A stretch of 64,000 nucleotides of DNA from NCBI RefSeq assembly GCF_000271665.2, contig NZ_CP010978.1:528501-592500 (forward strand), read 5' to 3'. A model generated the notes under the pieces. It was not told where the DNA came from. It made no database searches and worked only from the letters and a program-made list of their open reading frames with translations. Numbering within the stretch: position 1 is the first letter of the stretch; the number at the start of each line of letters is the position of its first letter. Origin of the DNA: Pelosinus fermentans JBW45. GTDB taxonomy: Bacteria; Bacillota; Negativicutes; DSM-13327. Shown piece by piece: positions 45,503 through 54,414 of this stretch. Made by a program: the position numbers and the translations under genes.

Positions 45503-45808
45503 TTACTTTGATGGCAAGTCTAATGAGGATTGATCTTGTTTAGGAGAATCAGGCAGAGAGATAATTTGGAGGGGGATACCTCCTGCAGTCGGTGCTAGGG
45601 TATTAAAAACTAAGGTGTAGATTAAGCCGAACAAGCCTGAGGTCAAACCTGCTAAAAGCGTGATAAAAGCTCCTCCAAGGAAGCCGAGAGAACTTCGATC
45701 CATAATGAAAAAGAGCAAACCGACAATACTTCCCGTACAAATACCACCAGCAAACATTAGATAAAAAACAGGTCTATAGCCAAGGCGAATCAGTTTATAA
45801 TTGAACAT
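45503..45808 (-). CDS. Small membrane protein of unknown function
   Basis: This 101-residue protein on the minus strand has two membrane segments (VFYLMFAGGICTGSIVGLLF and GGAFITLLAGLTSGLFGLIY) and a hydrophilic, proline-rich tail (PDSPKQDQSSLDLPSK). A TTG at 45865 extends the frame but has no ribosome site; ATG 45808 has a modest AAAGG 11 nt before it. The GGxCTGSIVG and GLTSGLFGLIY glycine pattern suggests tightly packed helices. I do not recognise the family. It is convergent with serC and divergent from the flavoprotein at 45993. Confidence 0.6.
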   Translation of the reverse strand: MFNYKLIRLGYRPVFYLMFAGGICTGSIVGLLFFIMDRSSLGFLGGAFITLLAGLTSGLFGLIYTLVFNTLAPTAGGIPLQIISLPDSPKQDQSSLDLPSK

Positions 45809-45920
45809 ACGATCAACTGCCTTTCGATCCGGGTTTTTCAGTATGAAATATAAGTAGGGCGGCAAAGAATCATCATAATTAACGCTTCAACCTGTTACTT
45901 AACCTACGCTCATAGTTATG

Positions 45921-45958
45921 TCATACTTTGCCTGTTTACGGCTGGATATAGTTGTTTT
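45921..45958 (+). promoter_or_regulatory. Element shared with the VOC-gene promoter region
   Basis: Near-identical to 6344-6383 (core CTTTGCCTGTT, GCTG, ATATAG, TTGTTTT). It ends 34 nt before the start codon of the flavoprotein. As in the other copy, it points toward the gene. Confidence 0.5.
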
Positions 45959-45992
45959 GGAGAATACCTATAAAATCTAGGAGGAATGAAAA

Positions 45993-46859
45993 ATGTCTAA
46001 TGAAATATTTGATATTGGGATTATTGGTGGGGGACCAGCGGGTCTATCGGCTGCTTTAACAGGGCGGATTCGCAATAAGAGTGTTGCTTTATTTGAGCAT
46101 ATGGATTTTAGCCTAAAATTGCAGAAAGCTCACATAGTGGATAATTATTTAGGAGTACCACAGGTTACAGGGCAAGGGATGATGCAGCAATTTGTAGCTC
46201 ATTGTACTGCCCACAATCCCAGCATTATAAAGGAAAAAGTCGTGAATATTTTTCCGGGGGACGATTTTTTCACCTTACTGACACCTGGGGCAACGTATCA
46301 GGTGCGTACGGTGATTATTGCAACGGGTGTGGTAGCTACTACTTTGTTTCATGGTGAAAAGGAATTCTTAGGTAAAGGTGTAAGTTACTGCGCTACTTGC
46401 GATGGGATGATGTATAAAGGCAAAGATGTGGCTGTTATTTCCTACACCAGTGAAGGTGAGCATGAAGCGGAGTATTTAAGTGAACTATGTCGTACGGTCT
46501 ATTATCTGCCTCAGTATAAAGATATGGCTCCATTGCGTTCTGGTATCAAAGTCATCCATGAGAAGCCCCAGACGATTTTAGGTGATGTAGTAGTAGAAAA
46601 ATTGCAGATGGGCAAAGAGGAGCTAAACGTTCACGGAGTATTTATTATTCGCATGTCTGATCCAGTGGAAAATATACTTCCAGGTCTTGTTCTTGACGGT
46701 GAGGTTATCAAAGTAAATCGAGATATGTCTACAAGCATTCCAGGGGTGTTTGCGGCAGGCGATTGTACAGGAAAACCGTGGCAGATAGCCAAAGCTACAG
46801 GTGAAGGCTTAGTAGCGGTATTAAGTGCTATTACTTATTTAGGGAAAAAAGATAAATAG
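45993..46859 (+). CDS. Thioredoxin-reductase-like flavoprotein without the NADPH motif
   Basis: This 288-residue protein has the FAD-binding start IGIIGGGPAGLSAALTG, the redox-active pair Cys133/Cys136 (YCATCDG) and the C-terminal FAD motif GVFAAGDCTGKPWQIA, so it is a low-molecular-weight thioredoxin-reductase fold. In the second nucleotide domain, where NADPH enzymes have GGGxSA and HRRxxxR, it reads DVAVISYTSEGEHEAEYL and has no arginine cluster. That is the hallmark of the ferredoxin-dependent (FFTR) and deeply rooted (DTR) types. Its reductant is therefore probably not NADPH. AGGAGG precedes the ATG. It converges on and overlaps the YkvI gene by 25 nt. Confidence 0.85.
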   Translation: MSNEIFDIGIIGGGPAGLSAALTGRIRNKSVALFEHMDFSLKLQKAHIVDNYLGVPQVTGQGMMQQFVAHCTAHNPSIIKEKVVNIFPGDDFFTLLTPGATYQVRTVIIATGVVATTLFHGEKEFLGKGVSYCATCDGMMYKGKDVAVISYTSEGEHEAEYLSELCRTVYYLPQYKDMAPLRSGIKVIHEKPQTILGDVVVEKLQMGKEELNVHGVFIIRMSDPVENILPGLVLDGEVIKVNRDMSTSIPGVFAAGDCTGKPWQIAKATGEGLVAVLSAITYLGKKDK

Positions 46860-47887
46860 AGCAGTCTTAAGGTAAACCATAGGGTGACGTAACCAAATAA
46901 GGTGAAGACAATAGAAACCAGAGAAGTAAAACCAATATAACTAAAAAGTACACTGAATGTTATGACGATGAGTAACGCGGCAGTCTTGGATAAACCTGTG
47001 ACTGCCGTTAATTTTGTAGTGCATCCATATAAGCATGCTAAGCCAGTGGTATACATGGCAGCGGCAAAGGTAAAGATGTAAGCTGCATGATGAACAATGT
47101 GCTGTGATCCTGCAATATGCAGCATGGGAATTTCATATTCTGGAGATAACGGATAGTGAATCATAACCACCAGGATGATTAAACCTGCTAATAATAATAG
47201 CAGCAAGCTGCCGATTATGCTTCCACTTATGCGGATAGAAGGCTCGGGAGTGCGGGCGCCTAGAGGAACTAATAGGGTAGCACTCATAACTAAGTTGTAA
47301 GAAAGATAGAGTAAGCTAGAGAGCAGCCAATGAGAAGTTGATATGTTGATGGTTGCTGATGAAATATGCAGCATTGTAAAATTCCAGTCATGATAAGACA
47401 GCGAGTACATAGCGACAAAGCTTGTAATAGCTGCCAGCAGTGGTGTAATAATGAGATTTGCTGTGGCGATACCGTTAATACCCCAGAGTGTTGTGAGTAA
47501 TAGGATCAAGGTCATAATGCCAATACCCAAACCGTAAGGCAGGTGCAGGGTATCTCGAAATAACGTGCCGTTTCCTGCTAGCATAACCGTTAGAACACCA
47601 AAGAGGGACAAGGTAATGATACAATCTAATACAGTACCAATTTTTTCCCCGCATGCATAGTATAATAATTGATGATAACTGGTAGCTTTAATGGTATAAC
47701 TGATCTTTAGAATCGTAATACCGAGCCAGGCAAATAAAATAATTGTGAACAATAGACCAACCAATCCCATACTGCCGTAGACGACGAAAAACTGGGTAAG
47801 TTCTTGTCCGGAAGCAAATCCTGCTCCCATAATGGTTCCTGCATAGATAGCGGCAATTTTGGCTATCTTAAGTACATGATAGGACAT
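46835..47887 (-). CDS. YkvI-type polytopic membrane protein
   Basis: This 350-residue protein on the minus strand has about ten membrane helices. It starts IAAIYAGTIMGAGFASGQELTQ, a broken first helix typical of the LeuT/APC-fold transporters, and matches the COG3949 (YkvI) pattern. The substrate is unknown. Its 3' end overlaps the flavoprotein gene in convergent orientation (46835-46859), so both transcripts may be antisense to each other there. ATCACTCC-type bases before the start read GGAGTGAT on its strand, giving a ribosome site. Confidence 0.85.
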   Translation of the reverse strand: MSYHVLKIAKIAAIYAGTIMGAGFASGQELTQFFVVYGSMGLVGLLFTIILFAWLGITILKISYTIKATSYHQLLYYACGEKIGTVLDCIITLSLFGVLTVMLAGNGTLFRDTLHLPYGLGIGIMTLILLLTTLWGINGIATANLIITPLLAAITSFVAMYSLSYHDWNFTMLHISSATINISTSHWLLSSLLYLSYNLVMSATLLVPLGARTPEPSIRISGSIIGSLLLLLLAGLIILVVMIHYPLSPEYEIPMLHIAGSQHIVHHAAYIFTFAAAMYTTGLACLYGCTTKLTAVTGLSKTAALLIVITFSVLFSYIGFTSLVSIVFTLFGYVTLWFTLRLLYLSFFPK

Positions 47888-48049
47888 TGCATCACTCCTT
47901 AGAACTTGGCAGTTCTCTTATTTTTTCTATGTAAAAACTTGGGATATTATGCAGGATATATTAAAAAAAAATTGAATTTTTCAATAGAGAATATATGGGT
48001 TATTATTAATTAGGAAGGATAAAATGCACTAAGAGGAGTTTGCTGTCAG

Positions 48050-49048
48050 ATGAGAAAAGATATAGCGTATCGAATCGCCCAAGCTATTCATGCGGGCCTA
48101 TTTCATGGCGTACTTGTGATTGATAGTGAGTTTAGGTCAGTTTTTCTCAATCAGGCATTATGCGATATGTGGAAAGTGCAGCAGCAGGACGTCTTACATC
48201 ATTCTGTGCTGGATCTTTTCTGTAATGGCAATGTGAAGAAATTCGGCGGTGCTTATCAAGGTCCTTTAATTGAAACGATGGTTACTGGGCGGGAAATAAG
48301 TGGCTGTGAAGTATATTTTAATATGCCTGGGAATAAGGAAGGTAAATGGTTTTTGGTCAATACTTTTATCTTGCGAGATGAAAGTGGGCAGCCAGAATAT
48401 GCTCTAGGAAATTATATTGTAATTGATAAGTTCAAAGTGTTTGAAAATAAGCTGAATGCTGTGAATATGAATATTATTAAAGCCTTTTGCAAAGCAATTG
48501 GAGTGAGAGATATCTATACGATGCAGCATAGTGAAAATGTTGCTGCACTACTTGTCGGCTTAACTGAATACATGAGGTTATCTGATAGTGAGGTAACGAT
48601 GGCTTATTTAGCAGGGATTGTGCATGATGTAGGTAAAATTGGTATTTCGGAAGAGATTTTAAATAAACCAGGTCGTTTGACAGAGGCAGAGTATGAAATT
48701 GTTAAACGCCATCCTTCCAAAGGGGCGGATATCTTGCAAGAGGTAGATGAATTCGCTACTTTGGCTCACATTGTTCGTCATCATCATGAGCGATATGATG
48801 GAAAAGGTTACCCTAATGGATTACAGGAGGAAGAGATTCCTCAGATTAGTCGTATGCTGACAATCTGTGATGCTTATGATGCTATGACGAGTGTACGGTG
48901 TTACTGTAGTCCTCATAGTGTTGAGGAAGCCTTAGTTGAAATAAAAAAATGTGCTGGTGAACAGTTTGATCCGAAACTCAGCAGCATTTTTATTGATTTT
49001 ATTCGAGAGTGTAATTCTGGGGATGGTATGAGACCTGCTTTACAATAA
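48050..49048 (+). CDS. PAS-HD-GYP protein, predicted c-di-GMP phosphodiesterase
   Basis: This 332-residue cytoplasmic protein has an N-terminal PAS domain (about 15-130) and an HD-GYP domain (about 150-325). All HD-GYP signatures are present: HDVGKIGISEEILNKPG, HPSKGADIL, HHHERYDGKGYPNGL and ICDAYDAM. It should hydrolyse cyclic-di-GMP in response to a ligand or redox state sensed by PAS. The start follows GAGGAG. It is the third c-di-GMP enzyme in the window, with those at 7263 and 51433. The serS leader begins right after its stop. Confidence 0.92.
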   Translation: MRKDIAYRIAQAIHAGLFHGVLVIDSEFRSVFLNQALCDMWKVQQQDVLHHSVLDLFCNGNVKKFGGAYQGPLIETMVTGREISGCEVYFNMPGNKEGKWFLVNTFILRDESGQPEYALGNYIVIDKFKVFENKLNAVNMNIIKAFCKAIGVRDIYTMQHSENVAALLVGLTEYMRLSDSEVTMAYLAGIVHDVGKIGISEEILNKPGRLTEAEYEIVKRHPSKGADILQEVDEFATLAHIVRHHHERYDGKGYPNGLQEEEIPQISRMLTICDAYDAMTSVRCYCSPHSVEEALVEIKKCAGEQFDPKLSSIFIDFIRECNSGDGMRPALQ

Positions 49049-49066
49049 ATAGTGAATATTGTAGAA

Positions 49067-49180
49067 TATAATGGTATACGCTATTTATGTATAAGAACAG
49101 ATTTATTCCGTTATGTATCGCATAGCAGTGTTGATGCGGAAAAATACTCTCGTTTCTGGATAGCAGGCGGGAGTTTTTTA
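49067..49180 (+). promoter_or_regulatory. serS leader with -10 element and attenuator-like terminator
   Basis: A TATAAT at 49067-49072 (with a poor -35) is followed by about 75 nt and then a terminator-like hairpin, ACTCTCG (49146-49152) with CGGGAGT (49168-49174) and a T-run, 75 nt before the serS start. No T-box GGGTGG motif is present, so the sensing mechanism, if any, is not a classical T-box. Confidence 0.55.
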
Positions 49181-49255
49181 TTATTATCTCCGTGTTCTCT
49201 AGTTTTTATAGAGAATGCGTTACTATTTTTACTAGGAATAGGAGGAGGGTTTAGC

Positions 49256-50530
49256 ATGCTTGATGTTAAATTTGTTAGGGACCATACAGAAGAAGTTCAG
49301 CAAGCCTTGGTAAAGCGTGGAATGAATCTTAGTTTAGATGAATTTTTAACCTTGGAAAAAGAACGCCGGGAGCTATTAGGGCAGGTAGAAACGCTTAAAA
49401 ATACGCGTAATACTGTTTCTCTTGAAATCAGTCGCTTGAAAAAAGCAAAAGAAAATGCGGATAATTTAGTATCCCAGATGCGTCTGGTCGGTGACCAAAT
49501 TACTGAATTGGATGGTAAGGTAAAAGAAGTAGAAGGAAAATTGCAGGCCATTATTATGGATATCCCAAACATACCTCATCAATCAGTCCCTGTCGGACGT
49601 GATGAAAAGGATAATGTAGAGGTACGCAATTGGGGAACTTTGCCTACATTTGTGCAGCCACCACTCCCTCACTGGGAAATTGGCGAGAAGCTTAATATTC
49701 TTGATTTTGAACGAGGCGGCAAGGTGACAGGCGCACGTTTTACTTTTTATCGAGGTCTAGGTGCCAGGCTAGAACGATCACTCATTAGTTTTATGCTGGA
49801 TGTACATACGAGCGAACATGGTTACACTGAATTTTTCCCTCCTTTTATTGCGAATAAAGAGAGTATGACAGGTACGGGGCAGCTTCCTAAATTTGGCGAG
49901 GATATGTTTAAGTTAGAGGGGCTGGATTATTATTTGATCCCTACCGCTGAAGTTCCAATTACCAATTACCATCGTGGTGAAATTTTGGATGCTAAAGATT
50001 TACCTTTATACTATACTGCTTATAGTGCTTGTTTCCGCGCGGAGGCAGGAGCTGCCGGCCGCGATACTCGTGGATTAATTCGTCTTCATCAGTTTAATAA
50101 GGTGGAGATGGTGAAGTTCTCTTTACCTGAAAATTCCTATGAAGAGTTGGAGAAATTAACACATAATGCAGAACGTATTTTAGAACTATTAGGTCTGCCC
50201 TATCGCACGGTAGCTTTATGCAGTGGTGATATGGGATTCTCTTCTGCTAAGACCTATGATATTGAAGTATGGCTGCCTAGTTTCAATGCGTATCGGGAGA
50301 TTTCATCTTGTTCCAATTTTGAGGATTTTCAAGGTCGTCGTGCGGATATTAAATTCCGTCGGGAAGCAAAGACTAAACCAGAGTTTGTACATACTCTCAA
50401 TGGATCGGGCTTGGCAATTGGTCGTACCGTAGCTGCCATTTTAGAGAACTATCAGCAGGCTGACGGCTCTGTTATTGTACCAGAAGTGTTAAGAAAATAT
50501 ATGGGCGTTGATGTTATTGCTGCTAAGTAA
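49256..50530 (+). CDS. serS: Seryl-tRNA synthetase
   Basis: This 424-residue class II synthetase charges tRNA-Ser. It begins [18 protein letters not shown], then the long antiparallel coiled-coil arm (about 30-100). Motif 2 ([23 protein letters not shown]) is near 260-285, and motif 3 ([20 protein letters not shown]) is near the end. The frame is open back to 49052, but AGGAGGG 9 nt upstream and family alignment place the start at ATG 49256. A leader with a terminator-like hairpin precedes it. Confidence 0.96.
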   Translation: MLDVKFVRDHTEEVQQALVKRGMNLSLDEFLTLEKERRELLGQVETLKNTRNTVSLEISRLKKAKENADNLVSQMRLVGDQITELDGKVKEVEGKLQAIIMDIPNIPHQSVPVGRDEKDNVEVRNWGTLPTFVQPPLPHWEIGEKLNILDFERGGKVTGARFTFYRGLGARLERSLISFMLDVHTSEHGYTEFFPPFIANKESMTGTGQLPKFGEDMFKLEGLDYYLIPTAEVPITNYHRGEILDAKDLPLYYTAYSACFRAEAGAAGRDTRGLIRLHQFNKVEMVKFSLPENSYEELEKLTHNAERILELLGLPYRTVALCSGDMGFSSAKTYDIEVWLPSFNAYREISSCSNFEDFQGRRADIKFRREAKTKPEFVHTLNGSGLAIGRTVAAILENYQQADGSVIVPEVLRKYMGVDVIAAK

Positions 50531-50564
50531 ATGCTACTGGGCAGAATAAAGCTTCTTTGCCTGC

Positions 50565-50599
50565 AGAAAAGACTTGGCATAAGCCAAGTCTTTTCTTTG
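50565..50599. terminator. Bidirectional terminator between serS and the minus-strand gene
   Basis: AGAAAAGACTTGGC and GCCAAGTCTTTTCT pair perfectly around a 4-nt loop; A-rich on one side and T-rich on the other, so it can serve both convergent genes. Confidence 0.9.
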
Positions 50600-50622
50600 T
50601 AAATAATCGTACTTTCCATTCT

Positions 50623-51198
50623 TTAAATTCGTACTTCGAAGTTGCCTTTTATTTTAGATGATGATTTGTTCTTTCTCTGTACAATTTTCTCAGGAGAAGG
50701 AGAAGGAGAGGCGGTTGCCGAGGAATTCATTAAATTCAGAAGATCCTGTGGACTGTCGGCGGAATAATTAAGAATGGTTCGCTGTTTTTTGTGAGTGTTC
50801 TTCCATAGGCGGAAGCAGGCAAGAGAAATGGCAATAAGTAATACAAGAGAAAAGAAGAATCCGAAGCCAAAAGGAGAAGGTTTATTCTTAGAGGTCGATA
50901 CTGTGGGGGCGGAGGTGGTTTGGGATGAAGTTTCCCGATACGTTCCTAAAGATGGTTGTGCAGGAACAGGAGTGTTATCGGTAGAGGAGGGAGAGGCTGC
51001 CTTCTTTGTAGTTACAGGAGGCGGACTAGTCATTTTGCCTTCCGTTGGTGTCTTTACAGTTGTGGATTTATCGGCGTTAATAGAATTGGATGCGGGTGGC
51101 GATGCAGGCTGATCTGCAGCACTATTATCAGAAGATTTATGATTTACAGTGGGAGGCGTAGGAGGAGTTGGTCTCGTTGGCGGGGTTGGAGTTTGCAT
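50623..51198 (-). CDS. Pro/Thr/Ser-rich single-pass membrane protein
   Basis: This 191-residue minus-strand protein has a low-complexity N-terminal half rich in Pro, Thr and Ser (starting MQTPTPPTRPTPPTPPTV). One membrane helix follows at about 110-130 (FGFGFFFSLVLLIAISLACF), and a basic tail ending KGNFEVRI. AAAGGAG 10 nt before the ATG supports it. There is no signal peptide ahead of the Pro-rich part, so orientation is unclear. A plus-strand frame across the same region (50795-51112) lacks any such support. I do not recognise the family. Confidence 0.7.
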   Translation of the reverse strand: MQTPTPPTRPTPPTPPTVNHKSSDNSAADQPASPPASNSINADKSTTVKTPTEGKMTSPPPVTTKKAASPSSTDNTPVPAQPSLGTYRETSSQTTSAPTVSTSKNKPSPFGFGFFFSLVLLIAISLACFRLWKNTHKKQRTILNYSADSPQDLLNLMNSSATASPSPSPEKIVQRKNKSSSKIKGNFEVRI

Positions 51199-51343
51199 AT
51201 CAAAGAAGCTCCTTTGTCATTCATATCTTACTCTATTGTACCAAATATCACCGAAGCTTGTATATCATTAAAGTTCATTGCCGATTAGGGTTTATTTTTT
51301 AGTCCCGCAATAATGGGTTTCCTTATAGGAATTATGTGGTATC

Positions 51344-51351
51344 TTGTCGAA
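51344..51351 (+). promoter_or_regulatory. Possible Spo0A box (TTGTCGAA) upstream of the GGDEF-EAL gene
   Basis: TTGTCGAA matches the Spo0A consensus TTTGTCRAA in all but the first position. It lies about 80 bp upstream of the start. A related TGTCGAA precedes the other composite c-di-GMP gene at 7151. Confidence 0.35.
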
Positions 51352-51432
51352 GTATAAGACTTATTCTTAAAATAGAGCTACAGATGCTCCTATATAGAAA
51401 TACAGAGAGTTAAAGAGCGGAGGTAAAGTGTT

Positions 51433-53808
51433 TTGAAATTAGAGTCGGGCATGTCTATTGCTCAAGAGATTGTTGCTTTAATTTATAATATAAGTGGGTA
51501 CCCTGTTATGATTTGGGATCATAAGGGGGGGCTTCTTGCTGAGTCTGGTGCTTTGGAATTTCGAGAAATGTGCAAGCTCTCTGGTGATGAGCATACTAGA
51601 AGTTTACAGATGAACACATCTTGTGATTATATAGAGGAATTTATTTTTCTGGAGGATAACAAAAACGGTAAAATTGTGATTGGCAGTACTACTGATACTG
51701 CAAAAGTATTGATTGGGCTGGCAACTGAATTGGCTGTTCTTTTATGGCAGAAAAATAAGGCTTATCAAAAATTAAGTCATCAAATGGGAGAATATGAAAC
51801 GCTGTTTAATTTGATCCCTGTACAGATTTGGTATAAAGATACAAATAATAAAATTATTCGTGTAAATAAACAGGTGGAAAAAGATATTGGTATTCCCATT
51901 CAGGATTTTGTAGGAAAATCGGCACAGGAATTTTTTCCTGTCTATTCGAAAAAATATTATGAGGATGATTTGGCGGTTTTACGCTCGGCTGAGCCTAAGC
52001 TAGGTATTTTGGAACAAATCAATCATGCTAATGGTGAGAATCGCTGGATCTATACAAGCAAGATCCCAACTAGGAATTGTGATGGGATTGTAACAGGACT
52101 TGTTGCTTTGGTAGTTGATATTACAGAAAGTAAGAAAATGGAAAAGCAAATGCCGATTTGGGCTAAGATATTTGAAAGCAGTGGCGAAGCAATTTCAGTC
52201 ACCGATAAAGAGAATCGCTTTGTTGCCGTAAACCGCGCTTTTTCTTTAGCTACAGGCTATTCCTCTGATGAGGTCATTGGTAGAGAGCCTAGTCTTTTAA
52301 AGTCTGGTTGCCATGATAAGATCTTTTACCAAAACATGTGGGCGGCAATTATTCAAACAGGTTCTTGGGAAGGAGAGATTTGGGAGAAGCGAAAAGATGG
52401 TGTAATTTATTTAAAATGGTTACGAATTGATCAGATTAAAGATGAAGAAGGCAATTTGATTAATTACCTGGCACGATTTACCGATATGAGTGAGAAAAAG
52501 GCCGCCGAAGAGCGGATTCATTATTTGGCAAGGCATGATGCGTTAACAGGGCTGGCCAATCGGGAAGTGTTAGGCAAACAATTAGCAAAAGATATAGAAA
52601 GGGCTCGTCATAGCGGCAGCGGCGTAGGAGTTATTTCTCTTAATTTGGATCGGTTTAAAAATATCAATGATTCTTTAGGGCATAAAGTGGGGGATGAAGT
52701 CTTAAAGGAGCTCGCCGATCGGCTGGAGACCTGCTCTAAGAGAACAAGTCTAACAGCGCGTTTTGGTGGTGATACCTTTAATTTTATTGTACCAAAAATT
52801 TCTCGGAAAGAAGAGATTATAAAAGTAATTCATGAGGTCATGAGTGCTTTGGAAAGACCTCTCTTGCATGGTGGATTTGAGTTAATCATTACTGCAAGTA
52901 TTGGCGTCAGTGTATATCCTGATGATGGAGATACGGCAGAAGTGCTAATTCGCAATGCTGATACAGCCATGCATAAGGTGAAGGATAATGGACGTAATTT
53001 TTATGAGTTCTTTGAAGCCAATATGAATGAATATGCATCGGAACGTCTTATGCTTGAAAATAATCTAAGGCGTGCGCTGGCAAGAGAAGAATTTGTTCTA
53101 TTTTATCAACCTCAAGTGGACAGTAAAACAGAAGCTCTCATTGGAGTGGAAGCTCTGATCCGCTGGATGCGTCCTAATACTGAAATCGTACCGCCAGGAG
53201 ATTTTATTCCAATTTTAGAAGAGACAGGCCTTATTATTCCCATTGGTAAATGGGTTTTGGCAGAAGCGTGCCGGCAGCATAAAGAGTGGATTCGAAATGG
53301 CTTACCGCCAATTCCTATCTCTGTAAACATTTCTGCCATTCAATTTCAGGAAAAGGAATTCTTGCCGATGCTTTCTAATATTATAAAAGAAAGTGGTATT
53401 GAACCAGGATATCTAGATCTGGAGCTAACAGAGAGCGTTGTCATGCGACAGCCGGAATTTGTTATCAAGCAGTTAGAGTTTATTAAAGAGATGGGAATCA
53501 ATTTATCCTTAGATGATTTTGGAACTGGGTTTTCCAGTCTGAGTTATCTGCGCTATTTTCCTTTGGATCGGTTGAAAATTGACCAATCTTTTGTACGTGG
53601 TTTGTCGACGGACTTAGTTAATGAAGCAATCATTGAGGCGGTAGTGGCTTTAGGAAAGAGTTTGAAGATAAAAACCATTGCGGAGGGCGTTGAAACGAAA
53701 CAAGAATTAGATTTTCTGCGAAAGCTTGAATGCGATGAGATACAGGGATATTATTTTTCGAAACCCTTGCCCAGTGATGATTTTATAAAATGGTTTACCA
53801 ATCGGTAA
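51433..53808 (+). CDS. PAS-GGDEF(degenerate)-EAL protein, predicted c-di-GMP phosphodiesterase
   Basis: This 791-residue cytoplasmic protein has an N-terminal region of about 115 residues without clear homology, two PAS domains (about 125-235 and 245-355), a GGDEF domain (about 365-530) and an EAL domain (about 540-790). The GGDEF active site reads GGDTF (445-449), so synthesis of cyclic-di-GMP is probably lost and the domain may only bind GTP. The EAL site is complete (EAL at 573-575, DDFGTGFSSLSYL). The start is TTG 51433, 9 nt after CGGAGG; ATG 51451 is an alternative. It is monocistronic. Confidence 0.92.
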   Translation: MKLESGMSIAQEIVALIYNISGYPVMIWDHKGGLLAESGALEFREMCKLSGDEHTRSLQMNTSCDYIEEFIFLEDNKNGKIVIGSTTDTAKVLIGLATELAVLLWQKNKAYQKLSHQMGEYETLFNLIPVQIWYKDTNNKIIRVNKQVEKDIGIPIQDFVGKSAQEFFPVYSKKYYEDDLAVLRSAEPKLGILEQINHANGENRWIYTSKIPTRNCDGIVTGLVALVVDITESKKMEKQMPIWAKIFESSGEAISVTDKENRFVAVNRAFSLATGYSSDEVIGREPSLLKSGCHDKIFYQNMWAAIIQTGSWEGEIWEKRKDGVIYLKWLRIDQIKDEEGNLINYLARFTDMSEKKAAEERIHYLARHDALTGLANREVLGKQLAKDIERARHSGSGVGVISLNLDRFKNINDSLGHKVGDEVLKELADRLETCSKRTSLTARFGGDTFNFIVPKISRKEEIIKVIHEVMSALERPLLHGGFELIITASIGVSVYPDDGDTAEVLIRNADTAMHKVKDNGRNFYEFFEANMNEYASERLMLENNLRRALAREEFVLFYQPQVDSKTEALIGVEALIRWMRPNTEIVPPGDFIPILEETGLIIPIGKWVLAEACRQHKEWIRNGLPPIPISVNISAIQFQEKEFLPMLSNIIKESGIEPGYLDLELTESVVMRQPEFVIKQLEFIKEMGINLSLDDFGTGFSSLSYLRYFPLDRLKIDQSFVRGLSTDLVNEAIIEAVVALGKSLKIKTIAEGVETKQELDFLRKLECDEIQGYYFSKPLPSDDFIKWFTNR

Positions 53809-53897
53809 AGAAAAGTCTCCCAAAGAGAAGACGTCTCGAGAGGATTTCGTTCTAGAATCAGAATTTATAAGTTTTGAGGGTGAAAAAATATAAGATG

Positions 53898-53997
53898 TGA
53901 ACCACAAAGGCAAAATGCCGCTCTGCGGCACACAAAGGAGTGCACAAAAAAATATAAATAGAATCCCACTTTGTGTCCTTTGTGTCTTTGTGGTTCA
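53898..53997. repeat. Dispersed hairpin repeat, full-length copy
   Basis: The left arm TGAACCACAAAGGCAAAATG has the nested TGCCGC-TCT-GCGGCA; the right arm ends CTTTGTGTCTTTGTGGTTC. It lies between the EAL gene and tRNA-Gln. Otherwise 53809-54088 shows nothing recognisable. Confidence 0.88.
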
Positions 53998-54088
53998 AAA
54001 ACGCCTATTTCTTCATTTTCAAATAATAAAAACCCTGCAATGAATGCAGGGGGATTTTACATAATAATGTATTGATTTTGAAATTACA

Positions 54089-54164
54089 TGGCTAGGGCGG
54101 CAGGACTCGAACCTGCGGATGCGGGAATCAGAATCCCGTGCCTTACCAGCTTGGCGACGCCCCA
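54089..54164 (-). tRNA. tRNA-Gln, anticodon CTG
   Basis: On the minus strand a complete cloverleaf starts TGGGGCGTCGCCAAGC. The anticodon arm is CGGGA-TTCTGAT-TCCCG (anticodon CTG), the T-arm contains GGTTCGAGTCC, and the gene ends CGCCCTAGCCA with an encoded CCA. It stands alone, with no tRNA cluster. Confidence 0.95.
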
Positions 54165-54414
54165 ATGAAATTTCCTATATGCATTATATACTATTTTCTT
54201 CAGAATAGCAAATCGTTTTCCCCTAGAAGGCTACTCTTTTTTATAATTATGTAGTGTAGCTGTTGATATCTTGTCAATGTTCTTTCTTCTTGGCAGAAAA
54301 TCATTGCGGTAACTAGAAAGAATCGTGTAAAATAAGGGTTCAGGACAATTTAATCTGGAGCTAGATTGAATGAAACTTAATCACAGGTTTAAAATAGATG
54401 ACAGGGAGAGTCGC

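Noticed and set aside
49052-49255. N-terminal extension of seryl-tRNA synthetase from 49052
   Set aside because: It includes the leader hairpin and T-run; the family start and an AGGAGGG site are at 49256.
50795-51112. Plus-strand open frame opposite the Pro/Thr/Ser-rich gene
   Set aside because: No ribosome site; its Val/Gly/Glu-rich composition is what the reverse of Pro/Thr/Ser codons gives. The minus-strand frame has a good ribosome site and a membrane helix.
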